Shown here: positions 40,390 through 54,400 of the stretch, one piece after another
How positions within the stretch are numbered: position 1 is the stretch's first letter
Layout of the letters: each line of letters opens with the position of its first letter
DNA from: Hormiphora californensis
Lineage: Eukaryota > Ctenophora > Tentaculata > Cydippida > Pleurobrachiidae
Assembly: GCA_020137815.1 (NCBI GenBank)
Contig: CM035350.1
Location: 62,001-126,000, forward strand
Direction of reading: 5' to 3'
DNA: 64,000 bases
Position numbers and translations under genes: made by a program
The notes under the pieces: model-generated
Told to the model about the DNA's origin: nothing
The model's database searches: none
Seen by the model: only the letters and a program-made list of their open reading frames with translations

Positions 40390-40860
40390 ACATAAACAAG
40401 GGAAGTAATTTTGATATCTCCTTCTGGTGATCAACACACACAAACACCCTCTGTACAACAGTTTAATGGGGAATCTCACACATACACGGGCAGAACTCGG
40501 TTAAGGAGATATTAATTAGTATTCTGAATAATGAGTTCAGAGCGAGAATTAAAATAGGGAAGAAAATCGAAAAATACTGGGTTTGACCGGGAATTGAACC
40601 AGGGACCTCCAGAGAGAGAGAGAGAGACATGCTCGGAGCTATAAACCACTAAGCTACCAAACCCTATGTACTGATCGCATTTCATCGCTCTATATTCAAG
40701 CTCCTGCCCTTAACTAGACACCATGTGATAAAGGGAAGTAATTTTGATATCTCCTTCTGGTGATCAACACACACACACACACGCCTTCTGTACAACAGTT
40801 TAATTGAGAATCTCACACATACATTCTCGCTCTGAACTCATTATTCAGACTACATAAACA
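40390..40860. repeat. Direct repeats flanking the tRNA-like SINE
   Basis: AAGGGAAGTAATTTTGATAT and following sequence (about 95 bp) occur at about 40398 and 40732, on either side of the tRNA-like unit. A short inverted pair (AATAATGAGTTCAGAGCGAG and complement) sits in the two copies. Confidence 0.6.
40580..40663 (-). tRNA. tRNA-like sequence, probably SINE head or tRNA pseudogene
   Basis: On the minus strand: acceptor GGTTTGG pairs with TCAAACC (G-T closing pair), A box TAGCTTAGTGG, B box GGTTCAATTCC, and a T-stem with one mismatch. The anticodon arm is swollen by a (TC)n microsatellite and no anticodon can be assigned. pol III promoter boxes are therefore intact, but a working tRNA is unlikely. 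Confidence 0.6.
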
Positions 40861-41184
40861 CTTTCATTTTCATTGTTGTTATAGCTGAAGACGTCTGACA
40901 TCAGTCGAGATCAGTCGAAAGCTCCTTTTCTTAATTGAATATTAGTACTGCAAAATCGTTGTTTCTCTTTAATTGATTCAAAATTGTCTGAAAAATCGTT
41001 CTATCACTGTCCCACAGCTGTATCTCAAACGGTGCTAGAGCTCACAAAAAAGTCCAAATTTTTAGTTGACACACACTGATACACCAGGTTCCAAATCGAT
41101 TTCTAGTATTGTTAAATTTCATACTCAATTCTACTTATATAAATATAGGTTCTTTTCATTAGTGCAGTATAGTCTGGTATACCA

Positions 41185-42216
41185 ATGACAGATAAACGAA
41201 AAAGTGTTGGCTTTGCGAATAATGGAAAGGATGCTAGGAGGAGGACGCTCATCATACAATCACCTAAGAAACGAGGTACCTAGTTATCAGTATTCACAAA
41301 GCTCAACTAATTAAAGCAAACATTTTTGCATATTTAAAGGAGCTAAACTGTTGATTATTCTATAGTTAATGACTATTAGTTATAACTTATACGCGATAGT
41401 TTGTACATGGTTTATCCACAACATATCTACCAATGTTGTTGACATCTTTTAGAAGCGATATTGGACGATTCTCTACTTATTGAAAATGAGGATGCAGTCG
41501 AAAAGAAGAAAAACAGGAAATCTCTCGTTCTTACGGTATGTAGTTACTCCTTACTTCAGTCTCTACAGTCACCTATAACCCACTGCAAAAGGCGTACTGT
41601 GTGTTTAATGTAGTTTTATGTAGACATAGAGGCCAGCTTGTTTAGACTTTTTAGATAAGAGTCCGCTCTGTGTTGACTTTTTAGACAAAGAGTTCAGAGT
41701 CCTCCTAGAGTTTAGACTTATTTGGACTCTTAATCTAAACAAGAGTCCACTGTAGAATGTAGTACAGTCGGACCCCGATTTAGGGACACCCTCGGGGGAA
41801 GGCTATTGTCCACTAAATCGGGGTGTCCATTAAATCGGGGTCAAATAAGGTTAATTTCCTATATCGGGGAAAAAAATCCTGTCCCTAAATCGGGGTGCCA
41901 CTAAATCGGGGGCCCCTAAATCGGGGTCCGACTGTACTATAAAGTACGCACACCCCATAACCCCTAGTGTAAATAATGATAATATTTTCCTCTTCAGAGT
42001 TTCAATAGCAAGACACCAAGTTTGCTGTCTTCCCCCCGGAGTACTATGAAACCCCTGTCTACTGCACCACGCCTCGACTCAGACCAGCTGCAGCAGCACT
42101 ATTCAGACTGCATCAAACTCAGCACAGAGAACAAGATAAATGCCAAAAATGCGTTTGGACTTCATTTATTGGAGTACATCGAAACCATTATCAGCGAAAA
42201 GAGTGACAATTTCCAG
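41185..42216 (+). CDS. NCAPH: Condensin complex subunit 2 (NCAPH/Barren), first three exons
   Basis: Exons 41185-41275, 41453-41535 and 41998-42216, phases agreeing, GT-AG borders. Exon 1 starts MTDKRKSVGFANNGKDARRR. Exon 3 holds the family hallmark HYSDCIKLSTENKINAKNAF followed by GLHLLEYIETI. NCAPH is the kleisin of condensin I. Its N-terminal region, of which this is the start, contacts SMC2 and closes the ring that compacts mitotic chromosomes. Later exons are not found before the LINE at 42.4 kb or elsewhere in the window. A pogo-like MITE lies in intron 2. A second, damaged copy of exons 1-2 is at 63.0-63.9 kb. Confidence 0.85.
41765..41934. mobile_element. pogo/Tigger-like MITE, copy 2, in NCAPH intron 2
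   Basis: 170 bp, CAGTCGGACCCCGATTTAGG to its complement, flanked by TA. Inverted relative to 27573-27744. Several CCCCGATTTA-type units inside. Confidence 0.9.
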
Positions 42217-42417
42217 GTAAAGAAATAAGAATTACCGATGATTTGTTATTTAATGTCGTAGGAGTCATAACTTCATTGTACCGTTCTCTCACAATCCCAC
42301 GTGCCACGTGACGATGCCAAGTCTTTTTGATGGACTAGTTGAGATGGCAATGGTCGTGGACACCAGAAGTGAAAGGAACCTTGTCCGAATTCTGGACAAA
42401 GTGGCCTACGTGCAGGC

Positions 42418-45400
42418 TTGATAAAACTTGATAAAACTTGATTGAATAAATAAACTTGATTCCAGGAATGTAAACGGTGTCAGTTTTTCAAGCATCCCCC
42501 TTTAAACTCGAACCTCCCAAAAAACCAGTCATGATAGAATGTTGTTCGGGTAGATAACCTTCAACAGGTGGATTGTCAGGGAAGTGGTCCAGCAACGGGC
42601 CCAGCAGGAGCTTGAACGTATTCCAGGTCACTGCTGTATAACTCTTTCGGCAATGTGTCCATAGCCGAGCGGCCCTTACAGAAAAGAGTGGAAGTATTTT
42701 GTGAGAATGACTTTCTGTGTCCACTGTAAAGAGTAGTGGTTACTTCGGGCTCGGATGCCGAGCCGTTGATGATGGTAAACCGGGTAGTAGGCTGTAGGGG
42801 GCAACCGTAGGAGTTTCCACAGTTTATATTCGATATTCGCTCCATCCGTCGTGAATGAAATCAGTCTAAGTTTCAGCTTTCCCCATAGTCAAGTGTGCCA
42901 TGTCTTCGATCCGCGGGAAAACGTCTCTGGATACTATCCAGCGCATGGGATGTCACCAATCTGGTAGGGGCGCCATAAAGGTGAGCAGGATTATAACTTT
43001 ACAACTTATTAGTTGGACTGTAGAAGTTGTCAGACTAGTGGTACTGACCTATATTTAAAGCTCTCAGTGCCAGGCGGCATCCTTGTGCTTCTGATGAGAT
43101 CTCATGGACATGTCTGTCCAAGAGCCATTGTTTGTTTAGAGTGAGCAGGTACTTTCACGTATCCGTTGGGCTCGTATTTTCATTTCCACTGGAGTTCACA
43201 TATGAAGCTTAAGGTCATGGGGAAAGGGGCAGTTCTTGAGAAGGATGTTCTGTCAGAGTAGTAGTGAATAACCTCAAAATTGTCCTCATGAAGTGTCAAC
43301 AGTTGGCTGCAGACCCACTCCACCACACGTGGAGAGCCTCTTGAATTCTGCTCCTGATTCTTCCGATCGCCCTCTTTTGGAGCTTGGTATCATCGCAAAA
43401 GGTTATGATTTTGCTGTGGAGTAATGGCCTTTGGAGATCAGAACGTAGCTGATTAAAGAGGATTGGTCCGAGACCGGTCCCTGAGGGACCCACTTTTGAC
43501 CAGCTCGAAGTTCGATTTTTCACCGTCAACGTAAAGGTTTTGGTACGACCAGAAGGAAGTACTTTTATCCAATTAAGTACTTTCCTTGATGCCTAGCTTT
43601 TCCAGCTTGGCAAGAAGATAGATGGTTGACCACGGTCAAGGCTTTGGAATAGTCCAAAAAATGATTACATCGACTTCGTTCCCGCTGTTTAGCTATCGAA
43701 AGAGTCCGTCCATGTATCAAGGAACGTGTGAGGCCAGCTTCGTTGATTCCTAAACCCCCCGGTGTGGCTATCTGGTAGAAGATTTTACTTTCAAGGGTGA
43801 TCCACCAACTTGTGTCGACAACTCGTTTTCAAATGTTTTTAGCAAGTTAGAAGTCCGTGAACAGGCGGTAGTTAAACAGCAAGAGTTTTGTCACCACGCT
43901 TGAAGATTGGTGTGAGTACTGCTTTTTCTGTTTGGGGGTGATTCCTCTTCGAAGGACCGCTCCCAAAGAAGAAAGAAAGAGTGGTACCAAAGCAAGAGTG
44001 CTTTACAAAGCACTGAGAAGTTAGCCGGGATGTCACCATCTGGTCCAGGCAGAAGCAGGATCAAGTTCCTGAGAGGTCCTTAATGCATCAGACGTAAATG
44101 GGAAATCCTCCAAAATCCGCCACGGCTATCCTCAACCCAAGAAAGACTTTTCAGCAGTTCCACCGTTGGATCACTGTGAAAGCAGGCAGAGAGTACTGTT
44201 TTTGCAGGAGTTTTCGTCCCTGCTGTGCGATTTTTCAGTGTGTCTTGTCTCTCCCGTGATCTTAGTGGCCGCCCAAATCCACACACGTTTGAGGAGGGGC
44301 AAATGTTTCGATTAACTCCAACCGAGTAAGGCACTCCGTCCCTGTTTTCTCTTTGATTTAGTTCGTTTGTACATGCCCAGGAAAAAGAAACATATCGGGG
44401 TTTCTCACCTCATTTCCCTTGATCGTCTGAGCCAATGGTCGTGTTGTTTTTGTATCTGTCCGTCTCATTTCGACTTGATAATATCCTCCATATGCGTTCT
44501 GTCGTCTATCGTCCTCAAGTGCTTGTGAGTTCGTCTGGAGTTTCTCAGCTTTGAGATGTTTAACCCCCGTTGACAGAAGACATTGCTCCAAGTTTGCTTT
44601 TACTTCGGCCTTCTCCTTCTCAGTGGTTCCAGGGGGCCTGAAATTTCTCCGCTGAAGTCTATGACGCGCCGGCCGCTGTGCTTGCATGGTGATTTGCAGA
44701 AAGTTAGATTGAAAAGTTCTTTTCTTTGCATTTGTCACCAACAGGGTCTCCAGAATCTTCACATAATGTCTGCAGTTTGTCCAATCAACAGAAGCAATGT
44801 CACATTCATTTTCTTCAAATTGGCTTTGTGAATGGTCCAACCCTCGAAAAACTCATGTTCGGGTCCCACTTTTTGATGGTGTCTACTGTTTCATAAGTGG
44901 TTTATCACCAGGGTAAGTCAAACATTCTGTGTTCAGAATGATCTTGTCTCTTCAGGTGTCCACAAAGTGATACGTATTGGGTGAGTTGGTCATTATACAT
45001 CAAGAGGTATTACTTCTTCTGGTTGGTTGTCTACGACCTGAGTTAGAAAAATTTTCCTCAATGAAGAGGTCACAAGTGCGTTGATATGATAAGCCGCCTA
45101 TGTTAGCAGCAGCTGACGGCAGGGTTATTCTTTCCAGGTGAAAACGGCAAGTTAGACGCCATGGATAAAATTTCAGGGCTCCCTTTCACTTGGGACAGGG
45201 ATCGATTTATCTGGAGATCATATAACTGTGATGAAGACTGGTCAGAGTGAACCGGGGGGACGGTAGACAGATGACAAACACAGTTTCGACTTACTAAAAA
45301 GCCACTAACAGACGGCATTCCCGGTCAATGAATGGTAGGCGTAGTGATGGGATGTCTCACGAAGTACAAAAAACAACCTCCTCCTTTCCGGTCAGGACGG

Positions 45401-46000
45401 TAAGAACGGAAGGTGCGTATCCTTGCAATTTTATTGGGCATCTGGCAATTAGTTTTTCAACCAGGACTCCGTTATTGCACGGCAACTGTTCGGCGGGGAG
45501 TTGGGTTGTTTAACAAAAAACAGCCTCGATGAAAAGGGAGTTCCACCGAAGTGTGCCCCTGCAGCCGTGGAAATACTTCTCCCATTCGTAGGATTAATAT
45601 TTGAGAGGGAAGATTTTGGCCTGTCGGGAGTTGTACGAAGTATCCTGGAGTGAGGGGTGGTACTGGAGGTAGGGTGTACTGCCACCGGCGGTGGCTTGTA
45701 GTGGTGGGCAGCTGGTTGTGCAGCATTTGATTCGTCTGGGGTGGGGCCAAGCTGGGAGGAGAATTCTCCATTCTTGTCCGCGCCTCAGTGACTCTCTCTT
45801 GCTTCCTTGAACTCCTTCAAGACAATGCTCAGAAAAACCGGATGTAGAGGTTCCCGGGTTTTGCTGCGAAACTGGTACGCACAATGGTGAAGCCGCTACT
45901 AGAGTGAGTTGTTCCTCCTGAACTCTCTCTTCTCGGTTCAGTGGTGGGGGTGTTAGGTGCCGTGTTGTCCTAATCAAACTTTCCTGACGGTCTTTCCTCT
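42418..46000 (-). pseudogene. CR1/L2-like LINE, frame-broken ORF2
   Basis: Read 5' to 3' on the minus strand. Endonuclease signatures come first (about 45310-45560; AITESWLK, RPDRKGGG in shifted frames). A linker follows (44358-44840; WTNCRHYVKILETLLVTNAK). Reverse-transcriptase motifs come next (43296-43529; GLGPILFNQL, then KIITFCDDTKLQ, the DD pair of the active site). The C-terminal end (42488-42724; TWNTFKLLLGPLLDHFPDNP) is last. The 3' end is a TTTATCAAG repeat near 42418-42440. Open pieces are shorter than 165 codons, so it is dead or badly sequenced. It may continue 5' of 46 kb. Confidence 0.7.
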
Positions 46001-48480
46001 CCGGGTTTTCCTTTTCCCCGGGTGTACCCTTAGGTGGAGATGCGGCAATTCAGGGTTTAAGCATGTCGTCCTTCAATTCTCCGCTGGGACTGTGAGCCCT
46101 CAATAGTTTGGTGGGTGGAGTTTAGAGCACTTTGAACCCGACTTAGACTTCTACAGCCATGGCGGGAATGAGATCCTACAGTCTAAATTTCTGCAAACCT
46201 TTCGTGGAGAAAACGGCAGGTTTCCCCATTTCACTCTTTTCTAACGGATATCCCGTGTCTGCAGAGCCTTCTGCCAGGAATGCACAAGGGACCTTAGCTG
46301 ATCCCTGCTTGAGGCCCTCGCCAGTACAGTTCTTCAGTAAGTATGGGGTGATAATCTCTCAAACTGGCACTACACGGGATTCATCTTCCCGGAAAAAAAA
46401 AATAAACAGGTATCCTCGACCATTAGATCAGGACTACCATTTCGGACAGGAGCGGCAGGTCCAGTTAAAATCCCGTCAGTGGCTGAGTGATGGTGTACAG
46501 GGTGGGGGAGAAGATTGGAGGAAGATTTTGGCCACGCCTTCACAAGTCGTGGCCTCCCTGAAAAACAGGCCCCTTATATTGCGGGGTGGTGCATGAGGGG
46601 GTGCGCATGAGGGGGCGCAGCGCATTCCAACTGGACAAGGACCAACCTGTTTTGTTAGGAGCCAAACCAGTATTTGAATTATACCCACCACCGCCAATTT
46701 TCCTTCAGGCGAACCTAAAGAGGTAAGAATCTCCCGTCGCCCCTCCCCTCACTCTTTCCTTAAATTTTTTGTTAGATGCTTACTTATTATGTGGATGCGC
46801 TTTACTAGTTCAACCAACGGCGCCCCAGATACGCACAGGCTAGATGAAATGTCACATCACCAACTTCATGGGCATCACCCATGATCCGGTATTAGATTCA
46901 CGCTATAATACTCCTACCACGCCACAGCCCATTACTATTGGCCACCGTTCATTTCTCTAAGAGTCTCCTTATGGGCTGTCTCGCTGTCTTAACACCCCTG
47001 TGCGCCCGATTCGCATGGTCTGTTATTGACTTGCTTGCTGGGACCATATGATCTTTTGCCTATAGCACAGCTTTCGGTGTGATATGACTCTATACGATTG
47101 TCTGTGTGGACGGCTCTGGATTGGCCTGTGTTTCATGCCAGCTGTTACATTAAACTTCCCCGTTCGGTTAGTGTGCTTATTTACATAGAGGTCCACAGTG
47201 GGTGTACATCACCCCTTATGTATACCCTACATACAGTCCAAGCATCACTATTATATTTGGCTTATGTTTACTCCACTTTGTCGCCTAAATCACACATATC
47301 AAGTCAGCGCCGGGTCCCGACCCCGTTATATCTGCACCTAGAATGTCTGTGCTTCCCCATGGACGATGCTAGTTCCTAGCCTCGGACTTTTTACTCTCGT
47401 CATTGTCGCTCAACGTATCGAACTTAGACCCTCAGGCCCCTGTCCTCTGACCAATGCTGGTCCCCTCACACACACCTGCAACAAACATCCACCACTCATA
47501 TCACCACGGCAAAACCCCGATACCACACTCACGCCCCCAGCTTTTCGTGCGGTTCTTTTGACTATTATTGTTGCTACTTTTTTTCAAGGTGAATCACCGT
47601 TCGGTTGTACGCGCCGGGACTTGGTGACCCCGTCATGACTCCGGCCGCGTCACTACACTCTTTGCGTGCGGCACACGACACGTTCCTAGCGCCACTGCCA
47701 GCCCGTTGCATTCCGGCGTGAGCTCCTCCTGTGTACATTACTCTGTTACATTCATGCCAAAAGTGGGTGGGATTTACTGCTACCTTCTCCAATCTTAACG
47801 CACCACGAGGCCCGAACTTTACACATACCCTGTACCTGCGCACCACGTGAACCGGGGAACGCGTTATCAAGGAGAGTGGCTGGAGAGCAGCTGGCATCAT
47901 TGATGGTTGAAGAGTGTAACGTAGGACAGTGTTGTTAAATGATGTGGTTTGACCCCTTTGCTTCAATGGCAATTTGAACAGTAGTATAATGGTATTTTAG
48001 CCCTTTTTAATCCAAATTTTTGGTCATATTTCCGCTAGAAAATTTAATTCTTAAATATGTAATAAAAGTGTTTACGTTTTTAGAATTTTTTTTTTTCAAA
48101 ACAAAATTTTTTTTTCAATTTTTGTTTGAAATTCGCCTGAAATGCATCTGATCTGATCCCGCTATCGGGGCCCAGACGTTTGCCCTAAGACATTCCTTGT
48201 CCTGTAAATGTTGTTTGAAAGTGCTTTGCCTTATCCCGAGCTGGTACGGGGCCAGCAGCGTTTGCCATAATGTTGTATACAGCTCCGGAAACGTCAGGAC
48301 ACCGCAGCTATCAGACTGCAACCACCTTAACCACCACGGGACGGTGCCCCCCAGCCCAGTCTTGGGACTGGCTCAACAACTTTTAGTGTTGCCTAAAAAA
48401 AATCCTTTCCAAATGGCAAACAGGTTTGAAAAAGAGCAAAGATATCCCTGCTTTTTGTTAGACGCTTCTTTCTAAAACTT
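46001..48480. other. No supported gene
   Basis: ORFs up to 145 codons exist (e.g. 46159-46596 plus), but none resembles a known family or joins by splice sites. It may include decayed LINE 5' sequence. I see no clear repeats. Confidence 0.3.
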
Positions 48481-51400
48481 CACTTTCTCTCCCCTTGTAG
48501 ACTCGTTTCATGATGAACCACCTGCCAAACCCGTTGCTCGAGCTACGGAAAGCTATTCGAGGATCTTCGAGTCTGATGGACCAAGAGTCCAAACCTCTGG
48601 ACTTTTCAAATCATCAGAAAGTTACTTAACACATTTTGTCGACTAAACGTGCAAGTCTTAGAGGATGATTCAGAACCTAAAAGACTCCCTTCCCTACTCA
48701 ATTCCCATCCTGATTCCGCTAGAGACCTTCACTCCCCCTGTTTATTAACAGCTTCTTAAAATTTTGGTCGAAGAGTGTTGATTGATTGCGTGATGGAAAT
48801 TTAATGGAATGAATGACTACCAGGTTCTTGTCGTCATCAAACCAATAGTTCCTGCCCTTCAGCCTGTACCTACAATCCTTGAGGTTTATTAACAGTCACA
48901 AATGTTCGACGTTTCTTTACAACACCGTTCAGAAAATTTTCTGTTCCGCTCTCAGACTGTTCAAGAAGTGATTTCACATATGAATCAAAGAGGTCCATTA
49001 AGAAAACTCTGCTAAAAAACGATAGGATAAATCCTTTGAGTTGGCGAAAAGTAGTAACTTTGGATATGAATCTGCGAAACGGGAAGGAATTTGTGTGGCC
49101 TTGCTTTAAACTCTGTTGCTGAGTTCAACTCTAAATCTCCATTGCTTGATGGTGACATCTTGTTAAGGTAGTTTCCAGACGGTGCTCAGCTATATTGACG
49201 GAGACATAATTTTTGGGGGAAGTTGGAAGAAACTCTTGGTGATTTGGGGAGGAATGATGTACTATATCCCCAGTAACTCGCCAACTCTACACGTTCTCAA
49301 GCAAATAACAGCATATTGTACAATTGCTGAAGGCGAAGAGAGCCAATGTTCTTCGTCAGCGTCCTCTAAAAAAGAGTAGTGCTGAAAACGGATAATTGAT
49401 GTTCATCAAGGCATAACGAACATTCACCGGAAGGATTGTCCATAGCCAAACATTTACCGGGCCCGGTCTCTTTCTATCGAACACCGGTGATGGCGCCATT
49501 CCTGGGGCGAATGCTTCGACGTGACGCCTCTTACGCCTTGAGAGAGGAAAAAAAGTGTGGTTCTAAGGAATCCCAGAGAAAACGACTCATGAGGTGATCA
49601 TCAAATCCTAAGACTCCTTCGCGAGTGAGTTGTGACACTGATTCAATCAGTCAGGAATGGTAGCCAAGTTTACGCGAATGTCATTGGCTTGTGCTAGGAC
49701 ACTATTCTTGTTTTCTGAACTGAACGATCAAATCACTCTTGTCATGGATTTGTTCGCAAAGTATGGAACCTGGGTCCGCAAAATTTTAACCAATCGTATC
49801 AAACAACATCCGAGTCTTGGGTATTTATTCAGCTCCATCGTACTTGGCAACTTTAGCACCCACCAGTGCTAAAAGGTGTTGGTACTTCGACGAGATTTGC
49901 AATATTTAAGAAGAGATCTTGATTCAGGAAATTTGGGAATTTGGCGTTGTAAGAACACGTCGTAAAGAGGCAATCTCTCAATGGCTCCATCTTGTGACAC
50001 ATCCCCCCGACGATATGCTGCTGAGAACCTTTCCGAATTCTTTCTGGCAAAAATCAGTTATCTATTATTGTGGTGCTGGTATTTCCATACTAATCCAATT
50101 AACAGAAGAAGGTTCTAATCATTAGGTCATTTGTCTGTGAACTCATGATCTGCATGAGACAGAACCTCCAGAGCTACTTCTGACTATCTCTCTGTCTGTC
50201 GCGTAGTTTCCAGAGTGCAACAGACAGAATTTTGGGCAACAATATGGAAGAAGAAAGATTAACCACTTACTTCTTCAATTCCGCATTTACAAGTGGAGAG
50301 GGGATGGTGAGAATCCTTGGAATAGAAGGGGCACCAGGGGTGAGGTGGAGGTTACCGAACCGATCTGTCATTTCCCATTCGAAAAGCATTTTGGCTTAAG
50401 TTTGAGGAAGGCGAACCGAAACTATAACGCTTCCATCTCAGCCCTCAGTCGCATCTTGGAGGCCACAGCTGATTCTGGTAGGGTGGAAAAGGTGGAAAGG
50501 TGCTGGACGAGTGCCACTCTGAAAGAGGTCCTGGAGTGGTGTTGTCCGGGGCAACACCATGTACCAGGTTGACGGAGTGTTCAAATATCTTGTGCAGGCC
50601 GATGAGTCAGGGGGACAATCAGTCTAAAGATTCTAAGCGTTCCGAGGATTGGTCATTAGTTTGCGTATTCGGGATAAGCTCAGCCGGTGTTGATGTTGGG
50701 TATCTGACAGATTCTCTTCTCTGTTGAAACCCCTAATCTGCCACCGGGAACCATAATACTCGCATAACTGAAACTGATTCAACATTAAGGACACTGGTTA
50801 TGACTATTGCCGAACATTATCAGTTATTTTTGGGCCAACAACAGTATATGAGGGGTGGTGCGTTCACCATACGTTGGTACCAGATATTCTCGCCCAGTAG
50901 AACGTCATTTAGCGGATCCCAAATTTTGTAAATCGTGGACAATTAGGATGATTCGAGCCAAGTGAGGTACAGTGAACTGAATAGTGAACTTGACGACCCA
51001 GTCCTTCTGGTGACAGTGCGAGGCGTCCAAGTCCTTTGTATGATATTGGTAGTACTTATAAATGCGACGTCTTGGATGGAATTGTGACCCACGGGAGCTC
51101 TATACTGAATTATTTTTACTACAGGATAGTTTTTATCATTATGTATACTACTCTTTTATATCCCCTGCCGCGTGGATGGATAGCACCCACCCAGATTTTA
51201 GCACGTGTTTAAATATATACCTCTAGATTAATTGGAAATAGTAACTCGAGCATTACCCGCGAGTGGTGGTTGTTGCAGCTAATTTGTCAGATTCCGCATC
51301 CATACTAAACTACCCTACTTAAATTGTCGAGAACGTTGAGCCGTGCAACGATCTCGTGTATCCTAGCAGATGATTCATTACGTGATGCAGTGGCAGCCCT

Positions 51401-54400
51401 AACGAGCCGTCACGAGCGCACCGTCGAGGACGGGCTCAACGTTCTCATAAACGCCGTTTAAGGTCTCGCATTTTTACTAGGGGTTGTTGCACCGTGGTTA
51501 GTCCTCATATATGATAGTGATCAACAATATCATAGAATGTAGAACTCCTATATATTATGTAGTAACTTACTTAGTATACCTAGAGACCAAACAGCGGCTA
51601 ACTTTAGCGCACCAATCTCACGTTTCAATGCCATGAATGCGGTCAGATTACCGTCATGTGTGACAAGCTGGACGGGAACATGAAATGAGTAGGGAAATAC
51701 AGCACTTTGATCATATGTGCAAATAACTGTTTTCCGTTTTTGTCACAATAAGGCGTGTTATTTTTCAATCAATCCACCTGTACTGGTTTTCTATTTCACT
51801 AGTCGGATAATCCTAGTAGTAATTGCAGGACCTCAAACCCCCATGACATTCGCACCTTATTTCCAAACCCACTACCATGAGTGTATAACCCCCACCTTCT
51901 ACTCCCCTGAAGTAGATTGTAGACTACGCCCTGAATCTGACAGTCGACACATTCTAAAGTCACTTTCTTTCTCCCCCCTTGATAGGAAGCGTTTCATGAG
52001 AACCACTGCCAACGCCGTGCGTCGAGACATCGAAAAGCTATTGCGAAGATCTTCGGTAGGCCAACTGGCCCAAGAGTCCAAACTCTGGAACACAAATCAT
52101 TCAAAAAGTCTTTCACGAATTTTTTCGACTATACTGACAACATCTTTGGAGTGATAAGGGTCTAAAAGAATCTCTTTCCCTTACTCATTTCCCATCATGA
52201 TGCGTTTTCAGAAGAACCTCCTCCCCCTGTTAACAACAACCTTTTAAGGATTTTGGTTGGATGAAGCCTTAGATGAATAAATATATTTTGGGTGAATAGT
52301 GAGTGAATGCAATCGTCGTTGTACACAACATTTTGCCACTCCAGCTGTTCCGTTCATCCTTGAGGTTTCTTAACGCCGTTAACGGTACTAGTGGATTTTA
52401 TGTTCAGCTCTCACCGTTCAAAAAGGTTTGCACTATCTTGAATTAAAGATGTCTAAGAAAAACTCTGCCTAAAAAAACGATAGACTGAATCTTTATTGAG
52501 TTGCGAAAGTTTTGCAAACTACGTGGTAGGTTTTCAACGGAAGGGACGAATTTGTGCCCCTGCTAATTTCTGTCTATCCGAGTTAACCTTAAAAACCACT
52601 CTACATGCTGGATCGTAACATCTGGCTTTCAGATTACCACAAGGTGCGTCAGCTGTTATTAACATAAGAGGTTATTCATCAGTGGGGAAATTGAGAGGAA
52701 AACTCTTGGTTGTTTTGGTGAGGGAAATATGTATACTTATCTCCAGAAAGTAGCCGAACTCTACCATACTAGTATACCTTGGCGGGGATGCCAAAATGAC
52801 CTTGTACAAAACTGCGGAAGCCGAGAAGAAACAAAGCCTTCGCCAAGCGTGTCTTCAATGAGGAAGTGCTGATAAGATATCTGACAAGGTATTGTAAAGC
52901 GGTTGGTAACATCAACCGGAAGGGGATGACCATAGCCGAAGAGATTTACCATCTCTGTCTTCTTTTTAATCGGACCCCGTGAACCTATGGAGAACTGGGT
53001 GTAGCTTCACGTGATGCCTCTAATCTTCATGAGAGAAGGGAAAACTAAGGGTGTCCTAACGGACATCCCAGAAGAAACTCTAAGGGAAGTGATCATAAAT
53101 TGTCTAAAGAGCTCTCGCGACTTGGTTGTGGAACATGATCCAATCAGTCAAGTGGAAGGGTAGCCAAGTTAACGCAAAATGTCATTGGCTGGCTGAGGAC
53201 ACAGATCGTTGCTGTTTCCGATTGAAGATCATATCACTCTTGTTATGGACGTTGGCGAAGTATGGAACACTGTTCACCAGAAAAATATTCGGGTCTTAGC
53301 CCAAAACATGTTTACTACTTGGCAGAATTTCAACGCACTCGTTATTGAAAGTATTGGTATTCAGAGATATACAAGTTAGAACACGGAAGCTTGCTGGTCA
53401 ATAGTGTATTGGATTTGGCGACTTTTCGTACGGAGGGACGTTTCTCATTGTGCCTCCCACTTCGGAACATCCCCGACCGATTAGTGGTAAACTCTCCGAA
53501 TTAGTCTGCAAAAAGCATTCGTGAATCGTCTAATCATCCTCTGGAAATTCATGGTTCATTCTGTCTGTGAATCACTGATCTGCATGGACTTATCCTCAGA
53601 ACTAACTTTCTCCGACTATTTCCTCGTCGTTGTACGGTATTCCAGAGTGTGTATAGCGAGTTTGGGTTTTCCAAGTGGAAAAAATAGCTCTTCATCTTAC
53701 ATCCTTCTAGAGATACAAGTGGAAGGGATGGTGAATCCTTGGAGAGGAAGGGGCACCAGGGTGTGGAGGTTACCGAGACCAAGATCTTGTCATCTCACCA
53801 TGCTGAAAAAGCATGCTTGCTTCAAGTTTTGAGGAACGGTGAACCCTACGCATGACCGTGTCCCTCACCCCTCAGCGCATCTTGGAGGCCCTCAAGCTGA
53901 TTCTGGGTTGAGGAATGGAAAGGGTGGTTGAAGAACTGCACAACGAAACGAGGTCCTGGGAGTGGATGTTGCCGTGGCAAACCATGTACCAGGTTGACGG
54001 AGAGTGTTCAAATACCTTTGGGAGGCGATGAGTAGGGACAATCAGTCTTAAAGAGTCTAAGCGTCCGATGATTGGTTTGGTTGAGTTTCGAATTCGGACG
54101 AAAGCATCCATTCGTGGTTGATGTTTGGTATCTGACAGATTTGTCCTTGTTGAAAACCCTAAATCGGCCACTCGGACCTAATCTTCTTCTGCAATAACTC
54201 TGAACGATCAAGCCATTAAAGGACACTGACAACTATCCTGGTCACAATAGTCAGTTATTATTGCCGACAGCAACAGAGGACCCCTCTCTGTTCCAAATAT
54301 TTTCACAAATTAAAGTCATTAAATATTTGATGGTAAACAATATGATTATGGGAGAGTGATAAAGTAAGATAGTACTCGATTAAGAAATTTTAGGCATTTT

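Noticed and set aside
46159-46596. 145-codon plus-strand ORF as a gene
   Set aside because: No recognisable domain, no splice partners, located in decayed DNA adjoining a LINE.
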